Below, one piece after another: positions 31,501 to 38,592 of a stretch of 64,000 nucleotides of DNA (position 1 is the stretch's first letter; each line of letters starts with the position of its first letter). The translations under genes were made by a program, and so were the position numbers. The notes below the pieces were generated by a model. It had not been told where the DNA came from and made no database searches. It saw only the letters and a program-made list of their open reading frames with translations. The DNA comes from Variovorax sp. V93. Its GTDB lineage: Bacteria > Pseudomonadota > Gammaproteobacteria > Burkholderiales > Burkholderiaceae_C. Location: assembly GCF_041154485.1 (NCBI RefSeq), contig NZ_AP028669.1, forward strand, positions 3,472,001 to 3,536,000, in the 5' to 3' direction.

Positions 31501-32066
31501 CGCACCTGGAGTTCCGCTTTCCGCTGGTGGGCCAGGTGCAGGCCATGGGCGTGGAGCTGTCGCTGCGCAATGCACTCGAGCCCTGGCACGTGATGGGCGA
31601 GGAAGGCTCGGCCGGCGGCACGGTGCGCTATGTCGATTCGTCGCTCGAGCGCATCGAGGTGCGCGTGACCGGCCTGAACGAAAGCCGCCACGTGATCACC
31701 GTCAACGGCAAGGTGCTGCCGCTGCAGCCCACGGGCACCGTCGGCGAATTCGTGGCGGGCGTGCGCTACAAGGCCTGGAACCCGCCGTCGGCACTGCATC
31801 CGAGCATCGGCGCCCATGCGCCGCTGACCTTCGACATCGTCGACACCTGGATGAAGCGCTCGCTGGGCGGCTGCCAGTACTTCGTGGCCCACCCCGGCGG
31901 GCGCAACTACGACACCTTCCCGGTCAATGCCTACGAGGCGGAAAGCCGTCGCATGTCGCGCTTCACGCGCATGGGCCACACGCCGGGGCTGATGCGCACG
32001 CCGCCCGCAACCATCGAACTCGCGGGCAGCCGCGAATTCCCGTTCACGCTCGATCTGCGGCGCTGA
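28539..32066 (+). CDS. Large transglutaminase-like protein with DUF2126 domain
   Basis: A 1175-aa cytoplasmic protein. Residues 1-300 form a bacterial transglutaminase N region plus a transglutaminase-like core with Cys in GSGSCRDSG (about 178), His in DLHAWCEVF (about 229) and Asp in GLDATSG (about 244), so a papain-like triad is present. From about 325 comes DUF2126 (TMGGEPTYVATSDRDAPEWNTDALG, later GTGGGNHFVMGG and PDSSTGRLGLLELRAFEMPPHARMS), a glutamine-synthetase-like amidoligase fold. A low-complexity Ala-rich linker lies at about 605-640. The ATG at 28539 lacks a clear Shine-Dalgarno but starts right at the domain. Confidence 0.9.
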   Translation: MSIHAALHHVTHYKYDRLVQLGPQVVRLRPAPHCRSNVISYSLQVEPAEHFVNWMQDPFANYQARLVFPEKTREFKVTVDLVVEMAVYNPFDFFLEPQAENFPFKYTASQAEELAPYLVTEEPTPLLQAYLDKIERKEQRTIDFLVGLNQQVQKDVNYLIRMEPGVQTPEETLASGSGSCRDSGWLLVQLLRHCGLAARFVSGYLIQLTPDVKALDGPSGTTVDFTDLHAWCEVFLPGAGWIGLDATSGLLAGEGHIPLACTPTPSSAAPIEGAVDEAEVDFGHEMKVTRIYESPRVTKPYTEEQWAEVLALGDAVDARLKAGDVRLTMGGEPTYVATSDRDAPEWNTDALGPTKRGYATELVHKLRAEYGQGGFLHFGQGKWYPGEQLPRWALSIFWRADGQTLWHDPELFADERVPTHYTSEDARRFTTVLAHKLGITERYIQPGYEDVYYYLWRERRLPVNVDPFESKLDDELERVRLRRVFTQKLDAVIGYMLPLEPGNANADAPALEGPGWKTGPWFLRDDRLYLIPGDSPMGYRLPLDSQPWASKGDYPYLVERDPTAPRAALPSSADYRARYAVPAGGAAGADLGTVPYAFGAPPVVPAALRMQAPGETAAASGDAAAADAAAAIRSSATPATRQPVRGESAHWVTRTALCVEVRDPRRANGPAAEKKGSASGVLYVFMPPLARLEDYLDLVAAVEATAQQLGMRIVMEGYPPPRDPRLKMLAVTPDPGVIEVNIHPAHNWKELVAHTEFLYNAAFETRLSAEKFMTDGRHTGTGGGNHFVMGGATPADSPFLRRPELLASLLLYWHNHPSLSYLFSGMFIGPTSQAPRVDEARNDQVYELEIALKEIARNREIHGQNMPAWLVDRTLRNILIDVSGNTHRSEFCIDKLYSPDSSTGRLGLLELRAFEMPPHARMSIAQQLLIRALVARFWDEPYKAPVTRWGTELHDRFLLPTFVKMDFDDVISEMRQAGFAFDADWFAPHLEFRFPLVGQVQAMGVELSLRNALEPWHVMGEEGSAGGTVRYVDSSLERIEVRVTGLNESRHVITVNGKVLPLQPTGTVGEFVAGVRYKAWNPPSALHPSIGAHAPLTFDIVDTWMKRSLGGCQYFVAHPGGRNYDTFPVNAYEAESRRMSRFTRMGHTPGLMRTPPATIELAGSREFPFTLDLRR

Positions 32067-32101
32067 GAGGGCCTCAAAAAAACCCGCAAGAGGACATTCC
32101 G

Positions 32102-32136
32102 CACATTGCCGCCATCCGGCCGGTGACGGCAATGTG
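32102..32136. other. Inverted repeat between two amidoligase-locus genes
   Basis: A 10-bp perfect inverted repeat, CACATTGCCG and CGGCAATGTG, separated by 15 bases, in the 84-bp gap before the GTG of the ATP-grasp/alpha-E fusion gene. There is no T-run, so it does not look like an intrinsic terminator. It could be an RNA hairpin or a protein site. Confidence 0.45.
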
Positions 32137-32150
32137 ACAATCCACCTCCT

Positions 32151-34883
32151 GTGGAACCTTTGAACGAATCCCTGTTCGACGCCCAGGCGCTGGAATTTCC
32201 AGCCGCCCTGGCGTCGGCGCTCGCGCCGGCCGCCCTGCCCGGCCACTTCGACGAACTGCGCGGGCAGGCCACGCCGGCGCGACCGGTTGCGGGCACGGCG
32301 CCCATGGCTCCGTTGCCGCCCATGCTCTACGACGCTGCGGCGGAGCGGCCCGCGATGCCGCCGGACCTGCCCCCAGCCCAATCCCAGACGCAGACCCAGG
32401 TCCTCCAGCCCTCCTCCAACGACAACCCGCCCCTCACACCCGCCTGGAACGCCTTCTTCGAGCAGCTCGGCCCGGGCGGCTTCAGCGATCTCCCACGGCG
32501 TGCCGTCAGCCTCGAGCGGCAGATCCGGGACAACGGCGTCACCTACAACGTCTATGCCGACGCCGACGGGCCGCAGCGCCCCTGGTCGCTCGACCTGTTC
32601 CCGCTGATCGTCTCGCCCGAGAGCTGGAGCCAGATCGAGACCGGCGTGCTGCAGCGCGTGCGCGTGCTCGACCGCGTCATGGCCGACGTCTACGGCCCGC
32701 AGCAGCTGCTGGCCGAGGGCCTGCTGCCCGCGGCGCTGGTGCACGGCCACCCCGGCTACCTGCGCGCGCTGCACGGCGTGAAACCGCCGGGCGACACCTG
32801 GCTGCACATCGCGGCCTTCGACCTTGCGCGCGGGCCCGACGGCAACTGGTGGGTGGTGTCGCAGCGCACGCAGGCGCCCTCGGGGCTGGGCTACCTGCTC
32901 GAGAACCGGCTGGCCATCACGCGGCAGTTTCCGCAGGCCTTCGAGGCCCTGCAGGTGCAGCGCCTGGCCGCCACCTACAGCGCCATGATGGACGGGCTGC
33001 AGCGCATGTGCCCGGCCGGCGTGCCGCCGCACATCGCGCTCCTGACGCCCGGCCCCTACAACGAGACCTACTTCGAGCATGCGTACCTGGCGCGCTATCT
33101 CGGCCTGACGCTGGTCGAGGGCAGCGACCTCACGGTGCGCGACCAGCGGCTCTACCTCAAGACCCTGCAGGGGCTGCGGCCGGTGCACGGGCTCATCAAG
33201 CGGCTGGACGACCAGTTCCTCGACCCGCTCGAGCTGCGCCCCGATTCCACGCTGGGCGTGCCGGGGCTGCTGCAGGCGATTCGCGCGGGCAATGTGCTGG
33301 TGGCCAACATGCCGGGCTCGGCGTTCCTCGAATCGCCCGCGCTGCTGGGCTTCCTGCCCGGGCTGGCGCGCCGCCTGATCGGCGAAAAGCTCAAGCTGCC
33401 GGCTCTGCCGACCTGGTGGTGCGGCGAGCGCGCCGCGCTCGAGGCGGTGCTGCCGCAGCTCGGCGACTGCGCCATCAAGCCCACCTACCCTGGGTCCGAC
33501 GGCCAGACCAGCTTCGACGCGGTGCTCGGCAGCCAGCTGAGCCGGCGCCAGCTCGACGAATGGGCCGGCCGCATCGTGCGGGAGGGCGAGGCCCACACGG
33601 TCCAGAGCTACCTGCCGCTGTCGCAGATGCCCACCTGGGCCAACGACATGGGCCCCGGCCACATCGCGCCGCGCGCGGTGCTGCTGCGCGTCTTCGCGGT
33701 GAGCGACGGGCCGCAGTCCTGGCGCGTGCTGCCGGGCGGGCTGGCCCGGCTGGCGGGCCGCGATGCGCAGATCGCCTCCATGCAGCGCGGCGGCAGCAGC
33801 GCCGACGTGTGGGTGCAGACGCACGGCGAGGTCGACCGCACCACCCTGCTGCAGCCGCATGCCACGCCGGCCTCGCTCGCGCGGCACCGCGCGCCCGTGA
33901 CCAGCCGCGCGGCCGAAAACATGTTCTGGCTCGGCCGCTACACCGAGCGCGCCGAGAACGCAGTGCGCCTCGCGCGCCTCACGCTCAACCTGCTGGGCAG
34001 CGAAGACCAGTCCTCGCGGCCGCTGCTCGACTGGCTGCACCGCATGGCGCTGCGCAATGCGCTGGTGCCGGCCGAAGTGCCCAGCGCGCCGCAGTCGCGC
34101 CGCGTGTTCGAACGCGCGCTGATCGCCGAGCTCGGCGACGTGGAACGCGGCGGCAGCGTGGGCTTCAGCCTGCGCTGCATCCGGCAGGCCGCCGCCGCCG
34201 TGCGCGAACGGCTCTCGCAGGACACCTGGAACCAGATCGTGCGCGCCGAAGCCGACTTCCTGCGGCGCGCGGCCGAACAGGCTGGGGAAGGCAGCTTTGC
34301 CACCGGCGCTGCGCTGCGCGCGCTCGAATCCGCAAGCACCGCGCTCGCCGCCATGACCGGCGCGCAGACCGACCGCATGACGCGCGACGACGCCTGGCGC
34401 CTGCTGTCGATCGGCCGCCACATCGAGCGCCTGGGCTTTCTTTCGAGCGCGCTGGAGGCCGGCTTCGAGAACGGCGCCGTGCACGAGGTGAGCGGCTTCG
34501 AAGCCATGGTGGCGCTGTTCGACAGCACCATCACCTTCCACGCGCGCTACCAGCAGCGGCGCGACGTCGCCACGCTGGTCGACCTGCTGGTGCTCGATGC
34601 CGAGAACCCGCGCTCGCTGGCCTGGGTCACGCAGACGCTGCGCGGGCGCATAGCGCGCCTGGCCGGCAGCGCGCCCGGCAAGCTCACAGCGTTGTCGTAC
34701 GAACTTTCCGATCCCGCCAGCTGGACGCTCGAGCATCTCTGCGCGGCCGGCGCCGAGGCCAGCTACCCGGCACTGGTCGAGCTGCTGGCCCATTGCGAGA
34801 CCGCGGCCTACCATGTGTCCGACGCCATCGGCACGCGCTATTTCACGCTCACTTCCGAATCGCTGCGCTCGGTCGGCGCCTGA
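32151..34883 (+). CDS. Circularly permuted ATP-grasp / alpha-E fusion protein
   Basis: A 910-aa protein that joins both partners encoded separately at 23380-25841. The first 110 residues are low-complexity. Residues about 110-560 are a diverged ATP-grasp part (APSGLGYLLENRL, IKRLDDQFLDP, AIKPTYPGSDGQ, LPGGLARLAGRD). From about 585 comes an alpha-E domain (SRAAENMFWLGRYTERAENAVRLARLTLNLL). Compared with the stand-alone protein it lacks the GVADDK block and the NSSQGGGTKD block, so its ligase activity may differ or be lost. The GTG start at 32151 is the first possible one and is uncertain. Confidence 0.88.
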   Translation: MEPLNESLFDAQALEFPAALASALAPAALPGHFDELRGQATPARPVAGTAPMAPLPPMLYDAAAERPAMPPDLPPAQSQTQTQVLQPSSNDNPPLTPAWNAFFEQLGPGGFSDLPRRAVSLERQIRDNGVTYNVYADADGPQRPWSLDLFPLIVSPESWSQIETGVLQRVRVLDRVMADVYGPQQLLAEGLLPAALVHGHPGYLRALHGVKPPGDTWLHIAAFDLARGPDGNWWVVSQRTQAPSGLGYLLENRLAITRQFPQAFEALQVQRLAATYSAMMDGLQRMCPAGVPPHIALLTPGPYNETYFEHAYLARYLGLTLVEGSDLTVRDQRLYLKTLQGLRPVHGLIKRLDDQFLDPLELRPDSTLGVPGLLQAIRAGNVLVANMPGSAFLESPALLGFLPGLARRLIGEKLKLPALPTWWCGERAALEAVLPQLGDCAIKPTYPGSDGQTSFDAVLGSQLSRRQLDEWAGRIVREGEAHTVQSYLPLSQMPTWANDMGPGHIAPRAVLLRVFAVSDGPQSWRVLPGGLARLAGRDAQIASMQRGGSSADVWVQTHGEVDRTTLLQPHATPASLARHRAPVTSRAAENMFWLGRYTERAENAVRLARLTLNLLGSEDQSSRPLLDWLHRMALRNALVPAEVPSAPQSRRVFERALIAELGDVERGGSVGFSLRCIRQAAAAVRERLSQDTWNQIVRAEADFLRRAAEQAGEGSFATGAALRALESASTALAAMTGAQTDRMTRDDAWRLLSIGRHIERLGFLSSALEAGFENGAVHEVSGFEAMVALFDSTITFHARYQQRRDVATLVDLLVLDAENPRSLAWVTQTLRGRIARLAGSAPGKLTALSYELSDPASWTLEHLCAAGAEASYPALVELLAHCETAAYHVSDAIGTRYFTLTSESLRSVGA

Positions 34884-34884
34884 A

Positions 34885-34982
34885 TATGCTCACCCCCAGT
34901 CTTCGCGCACTTCGTGTCGCTTCGCCAACCCCCTTCGAGGGGGCAACGCCAGCGGCCCGGCAAAGCCGGTTCCGCGGCGTTC
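34885..34982. repeat. Intergenic palindromic repeat resembling a Comamonadaceae family
   Basis: The 129-bp gap before the small transglutaminase gene holds two hairpin-forming parts: CCCCCTTCGAGGGGG (34929-34943) and CGGCCCGGCAAAGCCG with a flanking GAACGCC-type arm. I recognise the general wording (TTCGCCAACCCCCT...CCCGGCAAAGCCGGTTCCGCGG) as typical of dispersed intergenic repeats in Comamonadaceae, but only one copy is present here, so repetition cannot be shown within the window. Confidence 0.5.
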
Positions 34983-35012
34983 CACGATGAATCCAGGGAG
35001 GCCGACTTCGCC

Positions 35013-35990
35013 ATGCTGCTCCACGTCACGCACGAAACCCGCTACGAATATTCGCCCGCGGTCGAAACGGCGCAGCACCTGGCCCACCTGAAGCCGCTGG
35101 CCACCGGTTCGCAGCGGCTCGTGAGCCACAGGCTCGCGATCGAGCCGCAACCCGCGCAGCGCAGCGAAGTGCCCGATGTCTACGGCAACACGCGCGCCTT
35201 CTTCGCGCTCGAGGCCACGCACGACAGCCTCGTGGTCACCGCCGAAAGCGTGGTCGAGACTTCAACGCCGCAGCTTGCGCCCGGCATTGCGCGCGAGCTG
35301 CCCTGGGAGGCCGTGCGCGAGCGCTTCCGCTACCGCAAGGACGCCACCTTCGACCCGGCCTCGGAGTTCGTGTTTCCGTCGCCCTACGTGCCGCGCCACG
35401 ACGACTTCGCGGCCTATGCGCGCGCGAGCTTCGCGCCGGAGCGGCCGACCTTCGACGTGGCCATGGACCTCACCGAGCGCATGTACCGCGACTTCGCCTA
35501 CGACGCCGACAGCACCGAGATCAACACGCCCGCCGTTGAAGCGCTCGCGCAGCGCAAGGGCGTGTGCCAGGACTTCGCCCACATCATGATCGCCTGCTTC
35601 CGCGCCATGGGCCTGCCGGCGCGCTACGTGAGCGGCTACCTGCTCACGCAGCCGCCGCCGGGCCAGCCGCGGCTGGTGGGCGCCGATGCCTCGCACGCCT
35701 GGGTGTCGGTCTACCTGCCGGGCGAAGGCGACGGCGACGGCCATGAAAGCGCCGGCGGCTGGGCCGACTTCGATCCCACCAACGGCCGCCAGCCCGGCGA
35801 GGACTACGTCGCACTCGCGATCGGGCGCGACTATTCCGACGTCTCGCCGATGCGCGGCGTGCTGCATGGCGGCGCGCGCCACACGCTCAAGGTGGGCGTG
35901 ACGGTGCGGCCGATCGAAGAGCTGCGCGCGCAGGCGGCGCAGTCACAATCACAGGTTCAACCGCAACCCCCTGACAAGGATCTTCAATGA
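35013..35990 (+). CDS. Transglutaminase family protein
   Basis: A 325-aa cytoplasmic protein. Residues 1-90 are the bacterial transglutaminase N region (LLHVTHETRYEYSPAVETAQHLAHLKPL). The core has Cys185 in GVCQDFAH, His228 in DASHAWVSVYLP and Asp254 in WADFDPTNG, the full protease-like triad. The start is the ATG at 35013 behind AGGGAGG. Upstream codons in frame come from the repeat. It follows the ATP-grasp/alpha-E fusion gene, the usual partner set, and its stop overlaps the RidA gene start. Confidence 0.93.
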   Translation: MLLHVTHETRYEYSPAVETAQHLAHLKPLATGSQRLVSHRLAIEPQPAQRSEVPDVYGNTRAFFALEATHDSLVVTAESVVETSTPQLAPGIARELPWEAVRERFRYRKDATFDPASEFVFPSPYVPRHDDFAAYARASFAPERPTFDVAMDLTERMYRDFAYDADSTEINTPAVEALAQRKGVCQDFAHIMIACFRAMGLPARYVSGYLLTQPPPGQPRLVGADASHAWVSVYLPGEGDGDGHESAGGWADFDPTNGRQPGEDYVALAIGRDYSDVSPMRGVLHGGARHTLKVGVTVRPIEELRAQAAQSQSQVQPQPPDKDLQ

Positions 35991-36445
35991 GCGTTTACGA
36001 CAAGCTTTCCAGCCTCGGCATCACCCTGCCCCCGGTCGCCGCCCCCGCCGCGGCCTACGTGCCCTTCGTGCGCACCGGCAACCTCGTTTTTCTCTCGGGC
36101 CACATCGCCAAGAAGGACGGCAAGGTCTGGGCCGGCCAGCTCGGCGCGGACATCGGCACCGAAGAAGGCAAGCAGGCCGCGCGCGCCATCGCCATCGACC
36201 TGCTCGGCACGCTGCATGCGGCCGTGGGCGACCTGAACAAGGTCACGCGCATCGTCAAGGTCATGAGCCTGGTCAACTCCGTGGGCACGTTCACCGAACA
36301 GCACCTCGTGACCAATGGCGCGAGCGAGTTCTTCGCCGAAGTGTTCGGCCCCGAGAAGGGCGCGCATGCGCGCAGCGCGTTCGGCGTGGCGCAAGTGCCG
36401 ATGGGCGCCTGCGTGGAGATCGAGCTGATCGCCGAAGTCGCCTGA
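35987..36445 (+). CDS. RidA/YjgF-family protein
   Basis: A 152-aa protein of the Rid family, whose members hydrolyse reactive enamine/imine intermediates. Core blocks: AAAYVPFVRTGNLVFLSGHIAKKDG, LGTLHAAVGDLNKVTRIVKVMSLVNS and HARSAFGVAQVPMGACVEIELIAEV. The catalytic Arg of archetypal RidA (usually RxxxG in the C-terminal part) appears as ARSAFGV. ATGA overlap with the transglutaminase gene implies coupling, so it may serve the same unknown pathway. Confidence 0.92.
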   Translation: MSVYDKLSSLGITLPPVAAPAAAYVPFVRTGNLVFLSGHIAKKDGKVWAGQLGADIGTEEGKQAARAIAIDLLGTLHAAVGDLNKVTRIVKVMSLVNSVGTFTEQHLVTNGASEFFAEVFGPEKGAHARSAFGVAQVPMGACVEIELIAEVA

Positions 36446-36456
36446 GCGGCCGGTGC

Positions 36457-37482
36457 CTACGCCGGCTGCGACGAGCCTCGCACCACCAACTGCCCCGGCA
36501 GCAGCAGCTGGCGCGGCGCGGCGTCCAGTCCCTGCAGCCGCTCGATCAGGCAGGTGGCGGCCGTGCGGCCGATGGCGTCGGTGGGCTGGGCCACGGTGCT
36601 CAGGCCGGGGCCGATCAGCGAAGCCCATTCGGGATCGTCGAAGCCGACGAAGCCCAGGTCCTCTCCGAACCGCCAGCCCAGCCGCGCCATCGACTGCGCC
36701 ACGCGCAGCGTGACCACCGCATTGCCCGCGACCACGGCCGCCCGGCGCCCCCGCCCAGCGCGCCGGCGCAGCGCGCGCAAGGCCTCGTCGAGCGCATCGC
36801 TGTCGCCCTCCACGCTTTCGAACACCTCGCCCGCCACGCGCGGCTCGTGCGCGGCCACGCAGGCACCAAAGGCGGCCGTGCGCTCGCGCCGCGAGCTCAC
36901 GCCCTTCTGCGGCTCGGTCACGTAGAGCAGCTCGCGGTAGCCGCCCTCGACGAGGTGGCCGCAGGTGTCGCGCATGGCCGAATCGTTGTCGAGCGCGACG
37001 AAGTCGGTGTGCATGCCGGTGTGGCGCCGGTCCACCAGCACCGCGGGCTTGCCGTGCAGCGTGACCGCATCGACCACGTTGCTGCCGCGCCCCAGCGTGT
37101 TGAGGATGAAGCCGTCGACCTGGTAGCCCGCGAGCGCATCGATGGCCTCGCGCTCGCGTTCGCTCTCGTTGCCCAGGTTGAACAGCATCACCAGGTAGCC
37201 GGCGTCCTGGCAGGCCTTCTCGGCGCCGCGCAGCACCGCCACCGAATAGGGGTTGGTGATGTCGGCCACGATCAGGCCGATGAGGCGCGAACGGCCATGG
37301 CTCAGCGCCTGCGCCATCGGGCTGGGGGTGTAGTCCAGCTTGGCGATGGCCGCCTCCACGCGCGCCGCGATATCGCGGCTCAGCAGCCGCTCGCGGTGGT
37401 TGAGAAAGCGCGAGACCGTGGCCTTGGAAACGCCCGCCGCCTCGGCGACGTCGGCGATGGTGGCGCGGCCGCTCGGATTCAT
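36457..37482 (-). CDS. ptxS: LacI-family regulator of 2-ketogluconate use, PtxS-like
   Basis: A 341-aa repressor. Helix-turn-helix at about 8-28 (TIADVAEAAGVSKATVSRFLN), hinge with MAQALSHGRSRLIGLIVADITNPY, then a periplasmic-binding-like sensor domain. It ends the kgu operon, and a perfect TGAAACCGGTTTCA lies in the operon promoter at 43359-43372. This is the palindrome known for PtxS of Pseudomonas, whose effector is 2-ketogluconate. The start is the ATG at 37482; its AAGGAG site is supplied by the 106-bp repeat. The PtxS name rests on operon content plus operator. Confidence 0.85.
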   Translation of the reverse strand: MNPSGRATIADVAEAAGVSKATVSRFLNHRERLLSRDIAARVEAAIAKLDYTPSPMAQALSHGRSRLIGLIVADITNPYSVAVLRGAEKACQDAGYLVMLFNLGNESEREREAIDALAGYQVDGFILNTLGRGSNVVDAVTLHGKPAVLVDRRHTGMHTDFVALDNDSAMRDTCGHLVEGGYRELLYVTEPQKGVSSRRERTAAFGACVAAHEPRVAGEVFESVEGDSDALDEALRALRRRAGRGRRAAVVAGNAVVTLRVAQSMARLGWRFGEDLGFVGFDDPEWASLIGPGLSTVAQPTDAIGRTAATCLIERLQGLDAAPRQLLLPGQLVVRGSSQPA

Positions 37483-37487
37483 GGATT

Positions 37488-37593
37488 TGCTCCTTCCCCT
37501 TCCGGGGGAAGGTTGGGATGGGGGCAGGCAGAGCACTCGATGGATGCGCCGCTTGCCCCCACCCCTGCCCTCCCCCGGAAGGGGAGGGAGAAA
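37488..37593 (-). repeat. Short palindromic intercistronic repeat, copy 2
   Basis: A near-identical second copy of the 106-bp element at 15921-16026, same orientation relative to the flanking genes. It lies between kguD and ptxS. Differences are a few single-base changes in the centre (ACTCGATGGATG against GCCCGATGGGGG). Its end gives GGAAGGAGCAAATCC before the ptxS ATG, compared with GGAAGGAGCCAAGCC before the glpP ATG. Confidence 0.8.
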
Positions 37594-37606
37594 AGCCTTG
37601 AGGGAC

Positions 37607-38590
37607 TCATGCGGCCGCCGTGTCGTACGGCGCCGTCGGTTTCTCGCCGGCCAGCACCTGCAGCAGGTTGGTCGTCGCGAGTTCCGCCATGGCGTGCCGC
37701 GTTTCGTGCGTGGCCGAGCCGATGTGCGGCAGCGGCGTCACGCGCGGATGCGTGCGCAAGGGCGAATCGGCGGGCAGCGGCTCCTTCGCGAACACGTCGA
37801 GGCCGGCCGCGCGCAGCGTGCCGTGGTCGAGCGCGTGCAGCAGCGCTTCTTCGTTCACCGTGGCGCCGCGGCCGCCGTTGATGAAGGCCGCGCCGGGCTT
37901 CATGCGCGCGAAGAAGGCGGCGTCGATCATGCCGCGCGTGGCGTCGGTCAGCGGCAGCATCGCCAGCACGATGTCCGAACGCGCGAGCAGCTCATCGAGC
38001 GGCGTGTGCGTGGCACGGCCCTGCAGCTCGGGCGCCTGCTTGGCCAGATCGACCGGGCGGCGCGCGTGGTAGAGCACCGGCATGCCGAAGCCCAGCGCGG
38101 CGCGGCGCGCCACGGCCTGGCCGATGCGGCCGAAGCCGAGGATGCCGAGCGTCTTGCCGTGCACGTCGGTGCCGAAGAGTTCTTCGCCGATGTTCTTCGT
38201 CCAGCGGCCTTCGCGCACGAGGTTCGAGAGCTCGACCACGCGACGCTGCGTGGCCATCAGGATCGCGAACACCGTGTCGGCCACGGTCTCGGTCAGCACG
38301 TCGGGCGTGTGGCACAGCACGATGCCGCGCTTGTGCAGTTCCGCGAGCGGGTAGTTGTCGACGCCGACCGACACGCTCGAAATCACCTCGAGCTGCGGCG
38401 CCGCGTCGAGCAGCGCCGCATCGACCGTGTGGCTCGCACCGATCAGGCCGTTCGTGGTGGCGAGCGCGGCGGCAAAGGCCTCAGGCTCCTTGCGCGGATC
38501 GGCCACGGTCACGTGGTGGGCGGCCTGCAGGCGCGCCAGCTGGTCTTCGGGCAATGGCCGGAAGACCAGCACGTTCTTTCTTGTCGTCAT
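37607..38590 (-). CDS. kguD: D-2-hydroxyacid dehydrogenase, 2-keto-6-phosphogluconate reductase type
   Basis: A 327-aa NAD(P)-dependent reductase. Nucleotide motif GFGRIG at 152-157. Catalytic residues Arg241 (NGGRGATVNE), Glu270 (VFAKEPL) and His289 (LPHIGSAT) are all in place. The SVGVDN block near 74-79 is typical of the GhrB/KguD group. In the kgu pathway it reduces 2-keto-6-phosphogluconate to 6-phosphogluconate. It is 2 bp from the kinase gene. On its own sequence a glyoxylate/2-ketogluconate reductase is equally possible. The operon decides the name. Confidence 0.85.
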   Translation of the reverse strand: MTTRKNVLVFRPLPEDQLARLQAAHHVTVADPRKEPEAFAAALATTNGLIGASHTVDAALLDAAPQLEVISSVSVGVDNYPLAELHKRGIVLCHTPDVLTETVADTVFAILMATQRRVVELSNLVREGRWTKNIGEELFGTDVHGKTLGILGFGRIGQAVARRAALGFGMPVLYHARRPVDLAKQAPELQGRATHTPLDELLARSDIVLAMLPLTDATRGMIDAAFFARMKPGAAFINGGRGATVNEEALLHALDHGTLRAAGLDVFAKEPLPADSPLRTHPRVTPLPHIGSATHETRHAMAELATTNLLQVLAGEKPTAPYDTAAA

Positions 38591-38592
38591 GG

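Noticed and set aside
28488..34814. A 2108-codon open frame on the minus strand opposite the transglutaminase and ATP-grasp genes.
   Set aside because: It is the antisense shadow of GC-rich genes. Its translation is dominated by Arg, Ala, His, Gly and Val repeats with no recognisable domain, while the plus-strand proteins match clear families.
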